Assembly: GCF_001713395.1 (NCBI RefSeq)
Contig: NZ_CP016452.1
Coordinates: forward strand, 1,240,001-1,304,000
Length of the DNA stretch: 64,000 bases
Direction of reading: 5' to 3'
From: Sinorhizobium sp. RAC02
GTDB taxonomy: Bacteria > Pseudomonadota > Alphaproteobacteria > Rhizobiales > Rhizobiaceae
In this document: positions 9,084 to 18,715 of the stretch, one piece after another
Position numbering within the stretch: position 1 is the stretch's first letter
How the letters are laid out: each line of letters opens with the position of its first letter
Made by a program: the position numbers and the translations under genes
Notes under the pieces: model-generated
Told to the model about the DNA's origin: nothing
What the model saw: only the letters and a program-made list of their open reading frames with translations
Databases searched by the model: none

Positions 9084-9761
9084 ATGAAGTCCGCGAGTCG
9101 ATCGGCCAGTTCGCCGTTTTTTAGTTCGGCCATAACCGGCGCTCCACCGATAGGGGGAATATCGAAACGGAGCTTTGATATTCTGGTGGCGCTTGCTGCC
9201 CTAGTCGTGCTCAGCCCGATCTTCGTGCTGATCATGGCGCTTGTGAAATATTCCGACGGCGGCAGTGTCTTCTACGGACACCGTCGCATCGGATACAACG
9301 GATCGATGTTCCGGTGCCTGAAGTTCCGGACCATGGCGGAAAACGGCGACACCGTTCTGCAGCAGTATTTCGAGCAGAACCCCGCCGCCCATGAGGAATG
9401 GCGCATGACGCGCAAGCTGCAGGACGATCCGCGTGTGACCGTCGTCGGCACCGTCCTGCGCAAGCTCAGCCTCGATGAGCTGCCTCAGCTCATCAACATC
9501 CTTCGAGGCGAGATGAGCATCGTCGGCCCGCGTCCGGTCGTCGAGGACGAGCTGGAGCTCTATGAGGCCTCGGCGGTCTACTACCTTCAGACCCGTCCAG
9601 GCCTCACGGGCCTGTGGCAGGTGAGCGGCCGCAACGACGTGTCCTATTCGGCGCGAATCGAATTCGACACGCATTATGTGCGCAACTGGTCGCTTGCCGC
9701 CGACCTCGTCATCGTTGCCCGCACCATTCCTGCCGTTTGCATGTCACGCGGCAGCTATTGA
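9084..9761 (+). CDS. exoY: Priming galactosyl-1-phosphate transferase ExoY
   Basis: ExoY starts succinoglycan synthesis by moving galactose-1-phosphate from UDP-galactose onto undecaprenyl phosphate at the inner membrane. The 225-residue product has the layout of the bacterial sugar transferase family: one membrane segment at about residues 28-52 (SKRSFDILVALAALVVLSP), LKFRTM, then DELPQLINILRGEMSIVGPRP and RPGLTGLWQVSGR. Length equals the S. meliloti protein within a residue. GGAG lies about a dozen bases before the ATG. It leads the exoYFQZ unit. Confidence 0.96.
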   Translation: MKSASRSASSPFFSSAITGAPPIGGISKRSFDILVALAALVVLSPIFVLIMALVKYSDGGSVFYGHRRIGYNGSMFRCLKFRTMAENGDTVLQQYFEQNPAAHEEWRMTRKLQDDPRVTVVGTVLRKLSLDELPQLINILRGEMSIVGPRPVVEDELELYEASAVYYLQTRPGLTGLWQVSGRNDVSYSARIEFDTHYVRNWSLAADLVIVARTIPAVCMSRGSY

Positions 9762-9819
9762 TCCGAAGCTCTCTCCCGCATGCCCTCGTGGCTGCGGGAG
9801 ACCAGAGACAGAGGTTTCC

Positions 9820-11082
9820 ATGAAGATGATTTCGCACGCGGCTTCCGCCGCGGCTGCTTTTCGCACGGCGGTGCTTGGCGGGCTTTGCCTGCTGTTGGCG
9901 CTTTCGGCCCAGCCCGTCTCCGCAGCCGAGTACCGGCTGGGGGTAATGGACAAGCTGCGGATCCGCGTTGCGGAATGGCAGACGGCCGAAGGTGCCATCC
10001 GCGACTGGAGTGCGGTCAGCGGCGACTACAGCGTCGGGGCCGATGGCTCCGTCTCATTGCCGTTCATCGGGCAACTGCCGGCCGATGGCCGCACATCCGG
10101 CGAACTTGCCGAGGAGATCGGCAAGAAGATGCAGATCCTCTTCGGCCTGCGCGACCGGCCATCCGCTTCGGTGGAGATTGCCGAATACCGACCGGTCTAT
10201 CTTGCCGGCGAGGTGCAGACGCCGGGCGCCTATCCCTATTCGCCGGGCCTCACCGTGCTCAAGGCCGTCAGCTTCGGCGGCGGCCTGCGGCGCGCGGATG
10301 CCGGCCAGCGGTTCGCCCGCGACTTCCTGCGTTCCGAAGGAGAGGCGGCCGTCTACCTCGCCGAGCGCAATCGTCTCTTGATCCGCCGGGCGCGCGTCGC
10401 GGCCGAAATGAGCGGAACCGAGGGCATCGAAATGCCGAAGGAGCTCGCCACGTCGCAGGAGGCCGGTGCCATCCTGGAAAGCGAAAAGGCGCTGAAGACC
10501 TCGCGGGAAAGGCGGCTGCGGGTGCAATTGACCGCGCTTGCCGACCTCAAGTCGCTGCTCACCAACGAAATCGAGGCGCTCGGCAAGAAATCGGAAACGC
10601 AGACCCGCCAGCTTGAACTCGTGCAGGGCGACTTGACGAAGGTGGATACGCTTGCCGAGAAGGGGCTCGCCATCAGTTCCCGCCGCCTGGCGCTGGAGCA
10701 GCGCACCGCCGACCTCCAGGCTGCCTTGCTCGACATCGATACCGCCTCGCTGAAGGCCAAACAGGACATCAACAAGGCGACGCAGGACGAGACCAACCTG
10801 CAGAACGATTGGGATTCGCAGCTGGCGCAGGAGTTGCAGAATACCGAGCAGGAACTCGATACACTCACCCTGAAGCTCGGCACGAGCCGGGACCTGATGT
10901 CCGAGGCGTTGATGCAGTCGGCCGACGCCGCATCCCTCAGGGGCGGGCTTTCGGCCGCCAACATTGCCTATTCCATCCTGCGCACGGCCGAGGGCAAGAC
11001 CGAGCAGATCCGCGCCACCGAAACGACACCGGTCCTGCCGGGTGACATCGTGAAGGTGGATGTCGCTGTCGGAACCCAGTGA
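9820..11082 (+). CDS. exoF: Outer-membrane polysaccharide export protein ExoF
   Basis: A 420-residue periplasmic/outer-membrane exporter. The frame is open further upstream, but the ATG at 9820 follows an AGAGG site and starts a clear signal peptide (about residues 1-35, ending PVSAAEY). The Poly_export domain follows (YRLGVMDKLRIRVAEW, ADGSVSLPFIGQL), then an SLBB-like part (PVYLAGEVQTPGAYPYSPG). From about residue 220 to 370 it is rich in charged and leucine residues and probably coiled coil, as in S. meliloti ExoF (421 residues). It lies 58 bp after exoY. Confidence 0.94.
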   Translation: MKMISHAASAAAAFRTAVLGGLCLLLALSAQPVSAAEYRLGVMDKLRIRVAEWQTAEGAIRDWSAVSGDYSVGADGSVSLPFIGQLPADGRTSGELAEEIGKKMQILFGLRDRPSASVEIAEYRPVYLAGEVQTPGAYPYSPGLTVLKAVSFGGGLRRADAGQRFARDFLRSEGEAAVYLAERNRLLIRRARVAAEMSGTEGIEMPKELATSQEAGAILESEKALKTSRERRLRVQLTALADLKSLLTNEIEALGKKSETQTRQLELVQGDLTKVDTLAEKGLAISSRRLALEQRTADLQAALLDIDTASLKAKQDINKATQDETNLQNDWDSQLAQELQNTEQELDTLTLKLGTSRDLMSEALMQSADAASLRGGLSAANIAYSILRTAEGKTEQIRATETTPVLPGDIVKVDVAVGTQ

Positions 11083-11089
11083 GGCGGGC

Positions 11090-12358
11090 ATGCGGATAGC
11101 GAAGACACGCCTGATCGGACCTGTCGGTAACGAGGCCTATGCCGCGGTTGCCGTCGCGCTGTCCTTTTTCGTCTTCGCCTATTCCTTCCGCTTCGGCCAG
11201 ATATCGATCCTCGCCTACTATGCGCTGTGGTTGCCGCTGGTCGTCGTCGATTACCGGCGCGTGCTCGGCAACTACACGCGTTACCTCTGGATCTTCGCCT
11301 TCGCCATTTTCGCCTGCCTGTCCGTCTTCTGGTCGCAAGCGCCCGGTGCCACCGCCCGCGCCGGCGTGCAGTACCTTTCCCATGTCGCCTGCGCGCTGAT
11401 CGCCATGCGGGTCGTCGACACGCGTACTCTCGTGCGCGGAGGGCTGATCGGGACCGGCCTCGTCCTGTTCTATTCGCTTGTCTTCGGCGTCTATCACCTT
11501 GATCCGCTGGATGGCACCTACAGCTTCGTCGGCGCTTTCGCCTCGAAAAACCAGCTCGGTTTCTATGCCTCGCTCGCCGTGCTCTTCGCCTTTGCGGCGC
11601 TGTTTCTCGGTGCTGAGCGCGGCCTCTGGCGGTTCGCCGCCGTCGGCTGCATCGTGATTGCCCTTTATTGCCTCAAGGCCTCGCAATCGGCGACCTCGGT
11701 GTTGACGACGATTGCCATTGCCGGCCTGTGCCTGGCCCTGCGCGGGCTCGAATTGCTGGCGCCGGCCCACCGAAAGATGCTGTTTTTCGGCCTTGCGATC
11801 GCAACCGTTCTCACGCTCATCGCCGGGGCTTATGGCGGTGGCTATGAAATGCTGCTCGGCGCCTTCGGCAAGGACGCGACCCTGACCGGCCGCACCTATC
11901 TCTGGCAGCAGGGCATCGAGGCAGCAGGCGAGGCGCCCCTTGTCGGCATCGGCTACCAGGCGTTCTGGGTGCAGGGTTTTGCCGAGGCCGAGCGGCTTTG
12001 GGCCGCCTTCTTCATCGGCACGCGGTCCGGGTTCCACTTCCACAACACCTTCATCGCCGCCACGGTCGAGACGGGGCTGATCGGCTGCCTGCTGCTCTCC
12101 ATGGTGTTGATCGTGACGTTTGCCGGGCACCTGCGTCGCCTGCTTTCAGCGGCGCATGATCTGGAGGCGCTGGTGCTCTGCACCGTGGCAGCATTGCTTG
12201 TGGTGCGCACCTTCGTCGAAATCGACATTCTGAACCCCTATCACGTGGGTTCCTTCCTGCTCTATTTCGCAGCCGGGAAACTTGCCGATACGCAGCGGAA
12301 CGTTGCCGTGGAAGACAGGCGGCCCCTGCTTCGCCAGTCCGGGGCGGCGCTGACATGA
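11090..12358 (+). CDS. exoQ: Succinoglycan polymerase ExoQ (Wzy/O-antigen ligase family)
   Basis: A polytopic protein with about ten membrane segments and the large periplasmic loop typical of Wzy/WaaL-like enzymes; the segment SFVGAFASKNQLGFYASLAV resembles the family's conserved FxNKNxLG motif. It joins repeat units into high-mass polymer. Two starts are possible: ATG at 11060, inside the end of exoF, and ATG at 11090, which follows a GAGG site overlapping the exoF stop. I prefer 11090 (422 residues). It overlaps exoZ by four bases. Confidence 0.92.
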   Translation: MRIAKTRLIGPVGNEAYAAVAVALSFFVFAYSFRFGQISILAYYALWLPLVVVDYRRVLGNYTRYLWIFAFAIFACLSVFWSQAPGATARAGVQYLSHVACALIAMRVVDTRTLVRGGLIGTGLVLFYSLVFGVYHLDPLDGTYSFVGAFASKNQLGFYASLAVLFAFAALFLGAERGLWRFAAVGCIVIALYCLKASQSATSVLTTIAIAGLCLALRGLELLAPAHRKMLFFGLAIATVLTLIAGAYGGGYEMLLGAFGKDATLTGRTYLWQQGIEAAGEAPLVGIGYQAFWVQGFAEAERLWAAFFIGTRSGFHFHNTFIAATVETGLIGCLLLSMVLIVTFAGHLRRLLSAAHDLEALVLCTVAALLVVRTFVEIDILNPYHVGSFLLYFAAGKLADTQRNVAVEDRRPLLRQSGAALT

Positions 12359-13380
12359 CGGGCGTGGAGCGGCCGGCGGGGCAACGCAGCACGCTTTACG
12401 GCATCCAGTATCTGCGGGCTTTCGCCGCGCTTGCGGTCGTGCTTTTCCATGCGGCGGAACGCAGCGGCTACGCCTTTGCCATCGGCGCGGCCGGCGTCGA
12501 TGTCTTCTTCGTCATCAGCGGCTTCATCATGTGGGTCATCGTGGAGCGGCGTCCCGTCTCACCCGGGCGTTTCCTGATCGACCGCATCCGCCGCATCGTG
12601 CCGATCTACTGGCTGGCGACCGCCCTCATGGTGGCGGGCGGGCTTGCCGGCCTGTTTCCCAATCTGGTGCTGACGGCCGGCCATGTCCTTGCATCGTTTT
12701 TCTTCATTCCACTGCCCTCGCCGAGCAGCGGCGGTCTCTGGCCGGTGCTCGTGCAGGGCTGGACGCTCAACTACGAAATGTTCTTCTACGTCGTCTTCGC
12801 CGCCTGCCTCGCCCTGCCTCGGCGCCTCCTGCTTCCCGCGATGGTGGTCGTATTCGTCGGCCTCGTTGCCATCGGATTTGCGGCGGAGAGCAGCAATCCC
12901 CTGTTCGTCACCTATACGCGGCCGATCATCCTGGAGTTCGTCGCCGGCATGTTGGTGGGGCGGCTCTGGCTCGCAGGTCGGGTTCCAAACGCATTCGCTT
13001 CGCTGGTCCTGATCGTCGGGGCACTCGCCGGATTTGCGGCGATCGGCATTCTGAGATTGCCTTTCGATGAATGGATCTGTGGGCCGCTCGCCTGTGCGCT
13101 CGTCTACGGCACTGCAGCGCTTGAGACGCAGCGCGGCGTGCCGCGGTCAAAGATCCCGGCTGTCCTCGGCGACGCGTCCTATTCGATCTATCTCTGGCAC
13201 ACCTTCGCCATCTCGGTGGTGGCGAAGGTCGGCATGATGCTCGGCCTTGCATCGTGGCTTGTTTTGGTGGCCTCGTTCGCTGCCGGCACGCTGGCGGGGC
13301 TCTGCGGTTACTACCTGATCGAACGGCCGCTTCTGCGCGGTGCGGGCGGCATGCTCAAATCGAGGCGCTTGCCCGCCTGA
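12355..13380 (+). CDS. exoZ: Acetyltransferase ExoZ, acyltransferase-3 family
   Basis: A 341-residue membrane acyltransferase that acetylates succinoglycan. Family signs are the early His in LAVVLFHAAERSG (H32), GVDVFFVISGFIMW, and the RRIVPIYWLAT segment. The ATG at 12355 overlaps the exoQ stop (ATGA), so translation is coupled. It ends the exoYFQZ operon. The exoB gene that follows exoZ in S. meliloti is not here; a convergent dehydrogenase operon lies 30 bp downstream. Confidence 0.93.
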   Translation: MTGVERPAGQRSTLYGIQYLRAFAALAVVLFHAAERSGYAFAIGAAGVDVFFVISGFIMWVIVERRPVSPGRFLIDRIRRIVPIYWLATALMVAGGLAGLFPNLVLTAGHVLASFFFIPLPSPSSGGLWPVLVQGWTLNYEMFFYVVFAACLALPRRLLLPAMVVVFVGLVAIGFAAESSNPLFVTYTRPIILEFVAGMLVGRLWLAGRVPNAFASLVLIVGALAGFAAIGILRLPFDEWICGPLACALVYGTAALETQRGVPRSKIPAVLGDASYSIYLWHTFAISVVAKVGMMLGLASWLVLVASFAAGTLAGLCGYYLIERPLLRGAGGMLKSRRLPA

Positions 13381-13410
13381 AAAGGCGGAAAGCAGGATCT
13401 GGCCCCAGCA

Positions 13411-14814
13411 TCAGATGTGAATGGCGCTACCGCTGAGGCCAAGCGCGGCTTCCTTGATTGCTTCGCTATGGGTGGGATGTGCGTGGCAGGTATAGGCGAT
13501 GTCCTCCGCGGTTGCGCCGAACTCCATGGCCTGCGTGATCTGCGCGATCATCGTGCCCGCCATGTCACCGACGATATGCGCGCCGAGCACCATGCCCGAC
13601 CCCGCGTGGCACAGCAGCTTGACGAACCCTTCGGTGCTGCCATTGGCCTTCGCCCGGCTGTTGGCGAGCATGGGAAACATCGAGGCGCGATAGGGTACAC
13701 CATCCGCCCTGAGGGCCTGTTCGGTCCTGCCGACGGCGGCGACCTCTGGATTGGTGTAGACAACCGCCGGAATAAGGTCGTGGTTGACCATGCCGGGCTT
13801 GCCGGCGAGCCGCTCGGCAATGGCGATGCCCTCATCCTGCGCGCGATGGGCCAGCATGGGGCCGCGCGTTACATCACCGAGAGCATAGATGCCGTTCGCG
13901 CTCGTCCGCCCGCGCCCATCGACTGGGATGAAACCACCGTCGTCCGGTGCGATGCCAGCCTCTTTCAGTCCGAGATCGTGTGTGTTCGGCCGGCGTCCGG
14001 TGGCAACGAGCACGACATCCGCTGCCAGTTCCGAGGTTTTTCCATTCGCAACCGTCAGGGGCAGGTGCACCCCGTCATCATCCACCCTGGCGGCTGAGAC
14101 GGATGACGAACTCAGGATCGTTAGCCCTTGTTTTGTGAGCAGCTTCGTCATCGTTGCGCGGATATCGTCATCCATGCCCGGAAGGATGCGGTCGGCATAT
14201 TCGACGATCGTCACCTTCGCGCCGAGACGACCCCAGACCGAGCCAAGCTCGAGGCCGATAACGCCGCCGCCGATGACGGCAAGCCGCTCCGGTACGTGCG
14301 GCAAGGACAGGGCGCCCGTCGAGTCGACGATGATGCCGGCGGCATTGTCCACCAGCACGCCGGCCAGCGTCGCGGGCAGGGAGCCGGTGGCGATGACAAG
14401 GGATGCGGCGCTGACCGTCTTTCCAGCGATATCGACGCGGCCCTGCCCAGCGAGACGCGCGCGACCGGTGAGGCGGGCCACGCCATTCTTGCGGAACAGG
14501 CTATCGATGCCCTTGGTGAGCGAGGTAACCGTCGCGTCCTTGCGCTCCATCAGTGTCACAAGGTCGATGGAGACGGGACCGGTACGGATGCCGAAACCGG
14601 CCATGTGGCCATCGCGGGCGGTTTCGAGCAGATGGGTCGCGTGCAGCAACGTCTTCGAGGGGATGCAGCCGACATTGAGGCAGGTGCCGCCGAGTGTCGG
14701 ACGCTCTTCGACGCAGGCCGTCTTCAGACCGAGCTGAGCGGCGCGGATGGCGCAGGAATAGCCGCCGGGGCCGCCGCCGATGATCAGGAGATCATAGTCG
14801 TGCGAAGCGCTCAT
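13411..14814 (-). CDS. lpdA: Dihydrolipoyl dehydrogenase (E3)
   Basis: A 467-residue flavoprotein that reoxidises the dihydrolipoyl arm of E2 with NAD+. It has the FAD motif IGGGPGGYS, the redox-active disulfide in GGTCLNVGCIPSK (C45 and C50), an NAD-binding AVIGGGVIGLELGSVWGRLG, and the C-terminal catalytic HAHPTHSEAIKEA with the His-Glu pair. It is the last gene of a three-gene operon and overlaps the E2 gene by four bases. Several lpd copies are normal in rhizobia; this one is dedicated to the adjacent complex by position. Confidence 0.95.
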   Translation of the reverse strand: MSASHDYDLLIIGGGPGGYSCAIRAAQLGLKTACVEERPTLGGTCLNVGCIPSKTLLHATHLLETARDGHMAGFGIRTGPVSIDLVTLMERKDATVTSLTKGIDSLFRKNGVARLTGRARLAGQGRVDIAGKTVSAASLVIATGSLPATLAGVLVDNAAGIIVDSTGALSLPHVPERLAVIGGGVIGLELGSVWGRLGAKVTIVEYADRILPGMDDDIRATMTKLLTKQGLTILSSSSVSAARVDDDGVHLPLTVANGKTSELAADVVLVATGRRPNTHDLGLKEAGIAPDDGGFIPVDGRGRTSANGIYALGDVTRGPMLAHRAQDEGIAIAERLAGKPGMVNHDLIPAVVYTNPEVAAVGRTEQALRADGVPYRASMFPMLANSRAKANGSTEGFVKLLCHAGSGMVLGAHIVGDMAGTMIAQITQAMEFGATAEDIAYTCHAHPTHSEAIKEAALGLSGSAIHI

Positions 14815-16022
14815 TGCGGCCAGCTTTCGAGCGTCTCAACGAAGCGGGTGAGCCAGGCATTGGTCTGGTGCCCATCGAGCGCACGGTGGTCGATGGTGAG
14901 CGAAACATAGGCCATCGGCCGGATCTGGATCGTGTCGATGCCGTCCACCTCACGTACCACGACCCGCTTTTCCAGCTTGCCGACGCCGAGGATCGCCGAT
15001 TGCGGCTGGTTGATGATGATCGGCGTGGCGACGAGCGACCCGGACACGCCGTGGTTGGAGATGGTGAAGGTGCCGCCGCGCATGTCGGCGGGCGTCAGCG
15101 CGTTCGCGCGGGCGCGGGCGGTGAGGTCCTGCAAACGTGCGGCAATGCCGGCAAGCGAAAGGTTCTGTGCATCGCGGATGACCGGCACGACGATGCCGTC
15201 ATTGCCAAGCGCCGTGCCGATGCCGATGTTCACATCCTCGAAGATTTCCAGGCGATCGCTGTGCCAGCGGCTGTTTACCTCGGGCACCGCCTTCATGGCG
15301 GACACACAGGCCGCGACGATATAGGCGGTGTAAGACAGCGCTATGCCGGAGGCGGCCTTGCTCCTGTCGCGATGGCGGATCACCGTGCTGAAATCGGCTT
15401 CGAACACCGCGGTGACATGCGGCGCCGTCGAGACGGACATCTGCATGTGTTCGGCAATGGCGAGCCGCATCGGCGAATGGGGAACGGAGCGCGCGCGCCG
15501 ATCGCTCGACGGCTTGTCCGTCCGGGTCGAGGGCGGGGAGGGTGCCTTTGCGGGTGGCGTTGTGGGCACGGGGCTGCGAGCAAGGGCCGCTTCGTGGGAG
15601 GCATCCATGTCGCCGCGCGTGAGACGTCCGCCCTTGCCGGTGCCCGTCACCGTCGCGGGATCGATGCCGTAATCCTCGATCGCGCGCCGAACCGCCGGGG
15701 AATAGTGAATGGCTTGGTCGACATGTGCGGGTTGTGCTGCCGTCGCTGCGGCAGGCGCGTCCACAGCCGCAATCGAAGCGCCCTCCCGCCTGATCCGGCC
15801 GAGCACGGCGCCGGGTTCGGCGTTTTCGCCGCTCTGCATGAGGATTTCATGCAGGATGCCGGTGAGGGGGGCGGGGATCTCCTGGGTGACCTTGTCGGTC
15901 TCCAGTTCCACTAACGGCTCATCGAGCGCCACCGGCTCGCCAATCGCCTTCAGCCAGTTGCGTACGACCGCTTTTGTGCCTTCCTGTTCTTCAGGGGCGA
16001 GAACGTCGATCAGGTCTGCCAT
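14811..16022 (-). CDS. Dihydrolipoyl acyltransferase (E2) of a 2-oxoacid dehydrogenase complex
   Basis: A 403-residue E2 with three parts in the usual order: one lipoyl domain (residues about 1-80, lipoyl lysine K44 in ETDKVTQEIPAP), an E3/E1-binding domain (about 118-155, YSPAVRRAIEDYGIDPATV), and a C-terminal acyltransferase domain ending with the catalytic motif DHRALDG. Linkers are Ala/Pro/Ser-rich. The acyl substrate cannot be read from the sequence; pyruvate, acetoin or branched-chain acids are possible, and the Lrp-type neighbour favours branched-chain acids. It starts two bases after the E1 stop. Confidence 0.92.
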   Translation of the reverse strand: MADLIDVLAPEEQEGTKAVVRNWLKAIGEPVALDEPLVELETDKVTQEIPAPLTGILHEILMQSGENAEPGAVLGRIRREGASIAAVDAPAAATAAQPAHVDQAIHYSPAVRRAIEDYGIDPATVTGTGKGGRLTRGDMDASHEAALARSPVPTTPPAKAPSPPSTRTDKPSSDRRARSVPHSPMRLAIAEHMQMSVSTAPHVTAVFEADFSTVIRHRDRSKAASGIALSYTAYIVAACVSAMKAVPEVNSRWHSDRLEIFEDVNIGIGTALGNDGIVVPVIRDAQNLSLAGIAARLQDLTARARANALTPADMRGGTFTISNHGVSGSLVATPIIINQPQSAILGVGKLEKRVVVREVDGIDTIQIRPMAYVSLTIDHRALDGHQTNAWLTRFVETLESWPQ

Positions 16023-16024
16023 GC

Positions 16025-18103
16025 TCAGAACTCCAGCAGCGCTTCGAGCTTGGCCCGGATCCGGCCGACGGAGGGCACCGCCCAGTCGAGCAGCACGGGG
16101 TTATGCGGGCTTGGTATGTCCGGCATGGTGAGGCGAGAGACGGGTGCGTCGAGATCCATGAAGGCTTCGTCGGCGACAACGGCCGAAATTTCCGCGCCGA
16201 AGCCGGCGGTGCCGAGATCCTCGTGCACGATGAGGCAGCGCCGCGTGCGTCGTACGGAGGACAGCACGGCCTCCTTGTCCCAGGGCATCAGCGTGCGCAG
16301 GTCGATGACATCGGCGGAAAGGCCATCGGCCGCCTCTTCGCAGCGATGCACCATGGCGCCCCAGGTGACGAGCGTGATCCGGTCGCCGCGCCGCGTGAAC
16401 TGGGCCTTGCCGAAGGGCAGAGCATAGGCATCGCCGGGATAGGGGCGCCGCGCCCAGGCATGGTCCAGCATGGCGCGGTGCTCGAAGAAGATCACCGGAT
16501 CGTTGCCGCGCAGGCTGGTGCGCAGCAGCCCGACAGCATCGGCGGCGTTGGAGGGTACCGCGACCTTCCAGCCGGGTTGGTGCACGAAGGCGACCTCGTT
16601 CGTCTGGCTGTGCCAGGGATCGCCGCATTTGAAGTAGCCGCCCGGCATGCGCAGCACCATGGGGGCTGCAAAGCGATTGTTGGTGCGCCAGCGGATCGTG
16701 CCGCAGTCGTTGATCTGCTCGGTCGCGGGTTCGGCATATTTGCGGAACTGGATTTCCGGCACGGGCATCAGCCCCGCCAGCGCCATGCCGACCGCGCGGC
16801 CGACGATGCCCTCTTCGGACAGCGAGGTGTCGAACACCCGCTCGCGGCCGAACTTTTCCTGGAGCCCGAGGGTCACGGCATGCACCCCGCCCTTCGGCCC
16901 GATATCCTCGCCGAACAGCACGACGCGCTCGTTGACCGAAAGCTCGTGGTCCAGCGTGCGGCGGATGGCGGTCACCATGTTGATGCGCTGGCCGGTCGTC
17001 TCTGCGGTCTCCGTCATCTCGGGTGCCATGTAGCCGTGGCGGGACTGCCCGCCCATTACCTGCTCGTCGCCCTCGAAGAAGACATGCCGCGTCACCGTTT
17101 CCGGCACGGCCACCGGGCGTGCCTCCGCGGCAATGCGAGCTGATTCAGCGGCCTGCCTGGCCTCTTCATTCGCAGCGTCCCATTCCGCTTCACTGAGCAC
17201 GGCCGGCACGATGTAATCCTTGAGACGCGGCAGGGGATCGCGCGCCCACTCGCCGCGCACCGTTTCCTCGCTCTTGTAAGCCTGCGTATCCTGAAAACTG
17301 TGGCCTTGCAGGCGCGGTACGGTAAGGCGCAGAAGCACGGGCGCGCGACTGTGGCGGACGTGCTCCACCGCCTCGCTTGTCAGGCGGGCGGTGGCGGCGG
17401 GGTCGGTGCCGTCGCCCTCGAAGATCGTCAGGTTCTTCCAACCGGAAAGGTTGGCGGCGATGTTGCCACCCGGCGTCTGGACGGTCGAGGGCACGGAGAT
17501 GCCGTAGCCGTTGTCCTCGATATAGAACAGCATCGGCAGGCTCTGGGTCGTGGCGATGGTCAGCGCCGACCAGAAGCCGTTCGAGGCGACCGAGCCGTCG
17601 CCGCCGAGCACGACGGCAATGCTTTCGGCATAGTCGGTCTTGCCCAGCACGCCGGCATAATATTTCACCGCCTGCGCCCAGCCGGCCGTCGGCGTATACT
17701 GCGTGCCGACCCCGCCGCACATCGGCAGCGCGGATGCACCCTCAAGGTTCGGATAGTTGAAGACGACGCCGATGTCGCGTCCGTCGGAATAGCCGCCGGC
17801 GCGGCCCATCGCCGAGCCGAGCGCATCGGTGGGGTCGACGCCAAGTGACAGCAGCAGCGGGCGGGAGCGATAGTAGCCGCAGGTCGCGTCGTGCCGGTCG
17901 GTCAGGAGGCTGCCGAGCAGGATCTGCGCCATGTCGTGGCCGCGGGCGGAGAACTGGTAGAGCACCTTCTTCTCCGGCACGAGGCGGGTTTCTTCCATCT
18001 CGTCGAGCGCGCGGGACAGGTGCATGAGATAGGCGACGCGCCGCCAATCGACGGAAGCGTCTGGTGCGTTCCGGATGATGGGTTTGAAAGCAGCCTGCGC
18101 CAT
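16025..18103 (-). CDS. 2-oxoacid dehydrogenase E1, alpha and beta subunits fused
   Basis: A 692-residue thiamine-diphosphate enzyme in which an alpha-type half (about 1-340) and a beta-type half (about 375-690) are joined. The alpha half carries the ThDP motif GGDGSVASNGFW ending with FYIEDN; the beta half starts at NMVTAIRRTLDHEL and has LFGEDIGPKGG and DTSLSEEGIVGRAVGMAL. The frame is open to 18166, but the ATG at 18103 follows GGGAGGAAACC, an excellent ribosome binding site. In Pseudomonas-type and S. meliloti bkd operons the two subunits are separate genes, so the fusion is a real difference. Substrate is inferred as a branched-chain or related 2-oxoacid. Confidence 0.9.
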   Translation of the reverse strand: MAQAAFKPIIRNAPDASVDWRRVAYLMHLSRALDEMEETRLVPEKKVLYQFSARGHDMAQILLGSLLTDRHDATCGYYRSRPLLLSLGVDPTDALGSAMGRAGGYSDGRDIGVVFNYPNLEGASALPMCGGVGTQYTPTAGWAQAVKYYAGVLGKTDYAESIAVVLGGDGSVASNGFWSALTIATTQSLPMLFYIEDNGYGISVPSTVQTPGGNIAANLSGWKNLTIFEGDGTDPAATARLTSEAVEHVRHSRAPVLLRLTVPRLQGHSFQDTQAYKSEETVRGEWARDPLPRLKDYIVPAVLSEAEWDAANEEARQAAESARIAAEARPVAVPETVTRHVFFEGDEQVMGGQSRHGYMAPEMTETAETTGQRINMVTAIRRTLDHELSVNERVVLFGEDIGPKGGVHAVTLGLQEKFGRERVFDTSLSEEGIVGRAVGMALAGLMPVPEIQFRKYAEPATEQINDCGTIRWRTNNRFAAPMVLRMPGGYFKCGDPWHSQTNEVAFVHQPGWKVAVPSNAADAVGLLRTSLRGNDPVIFFEHRAMLDHAWARRPYPGDAYALPFGKAQFTRRGDRITLVTWGAMVHRCEEAADGLSADVIDLRTLMPWDKEAVLSSVRRTRRCLIVHEDLGTAGFGAEISAVVADEAFMDLDAPVSRLTMPDIPSPHNPVLLDWAVPSVGRIRAKLEALLEF

Positions 18104-18223
18104 GGTTTCCTCCCGCATGTGCATGGATGGAAAGTCTAGAACGCTGTCGCCGAAAAAGCGTTTCAAACGGGTCGGCTTTTACGATACAAATGAAATGTCT
18201 GTATCAGATTTCCGGAAAATCCG

Positions 18224-18691
18224 ATGAATGCAATTCAGATCGACGCGATCGACAGAAAAATCCTGAAGGTTCTGCAACAGCGCGGCGACATCAGCCATGC
18301 GGCTTTGGCCGAGGAGGTGGGAGCCTCCAGCGCCTCTTGCTGGCGGCGGATCAAGGCGCTGGAAGAGGCGGGTATCCTTGGTCCAACTGTTCGCCTGCTT
18401 GATCCCGACCGCATCGGGCGTGGCCTCAACGTCTTCTGCCAGGTCCGCATGAAATCGCATGACCCCATCGCCCGGCGCGACTTCGAGCGTTTCGTGCAGC
18501 GGCATGAGGAAGTGCTGGAATGTTATTCGATGTCCGGCGAATGGGACTACCTCATCCGCGTCGTCGTTCGGGATGTGAAGGACTACGAACAATTGCTGAT
18601 GCAGGCGATCCTGACCCATGAGGCGGTCGCCAATTCCTCATCGCATTTCGCGCTGAAAAGCGTGAAATATACGACCGAGCTGCCACTTTGA
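18224..18691 (+). CDS. Lrp/AsnC-family transcriptional regulator
   Basis: A 155-residue Lrp-type protein: N-terminal helix-turn-helix (IDRKILKVLQQRGDISHAAL, then SSASCWRRIKALEEAGIL) and a C-terminal RAM ligand domain (CYSMSGEWDYLIRVVVRD). It is divergent from the E1 gene across 120 bp. In Pseudomonas an Lrp homologue (BkdR) activates branched-chain keto-acid dehydrogenase in the same arrangement, so control of the adjacent operon by an amino acid is a reasonable inference. Confidence 0.92.
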   Translation: MNAIQIDAIDRKILKVLQQRGDISHAALAEEVGASSASCWRRIKALEEAGILGPTVRLLDPDRIGRGLNVFCQVRMKSHDPIARRDFERFVQRHEEVLECYSMSGEWDYLIRVVVRDVKDYEQLLMQAILTHEAVANSSSHFALKSVKYTTELPL

Positions 18692-18715
18692 GCCGGCGGG
18701 TTTCGCGCCTCGTTG

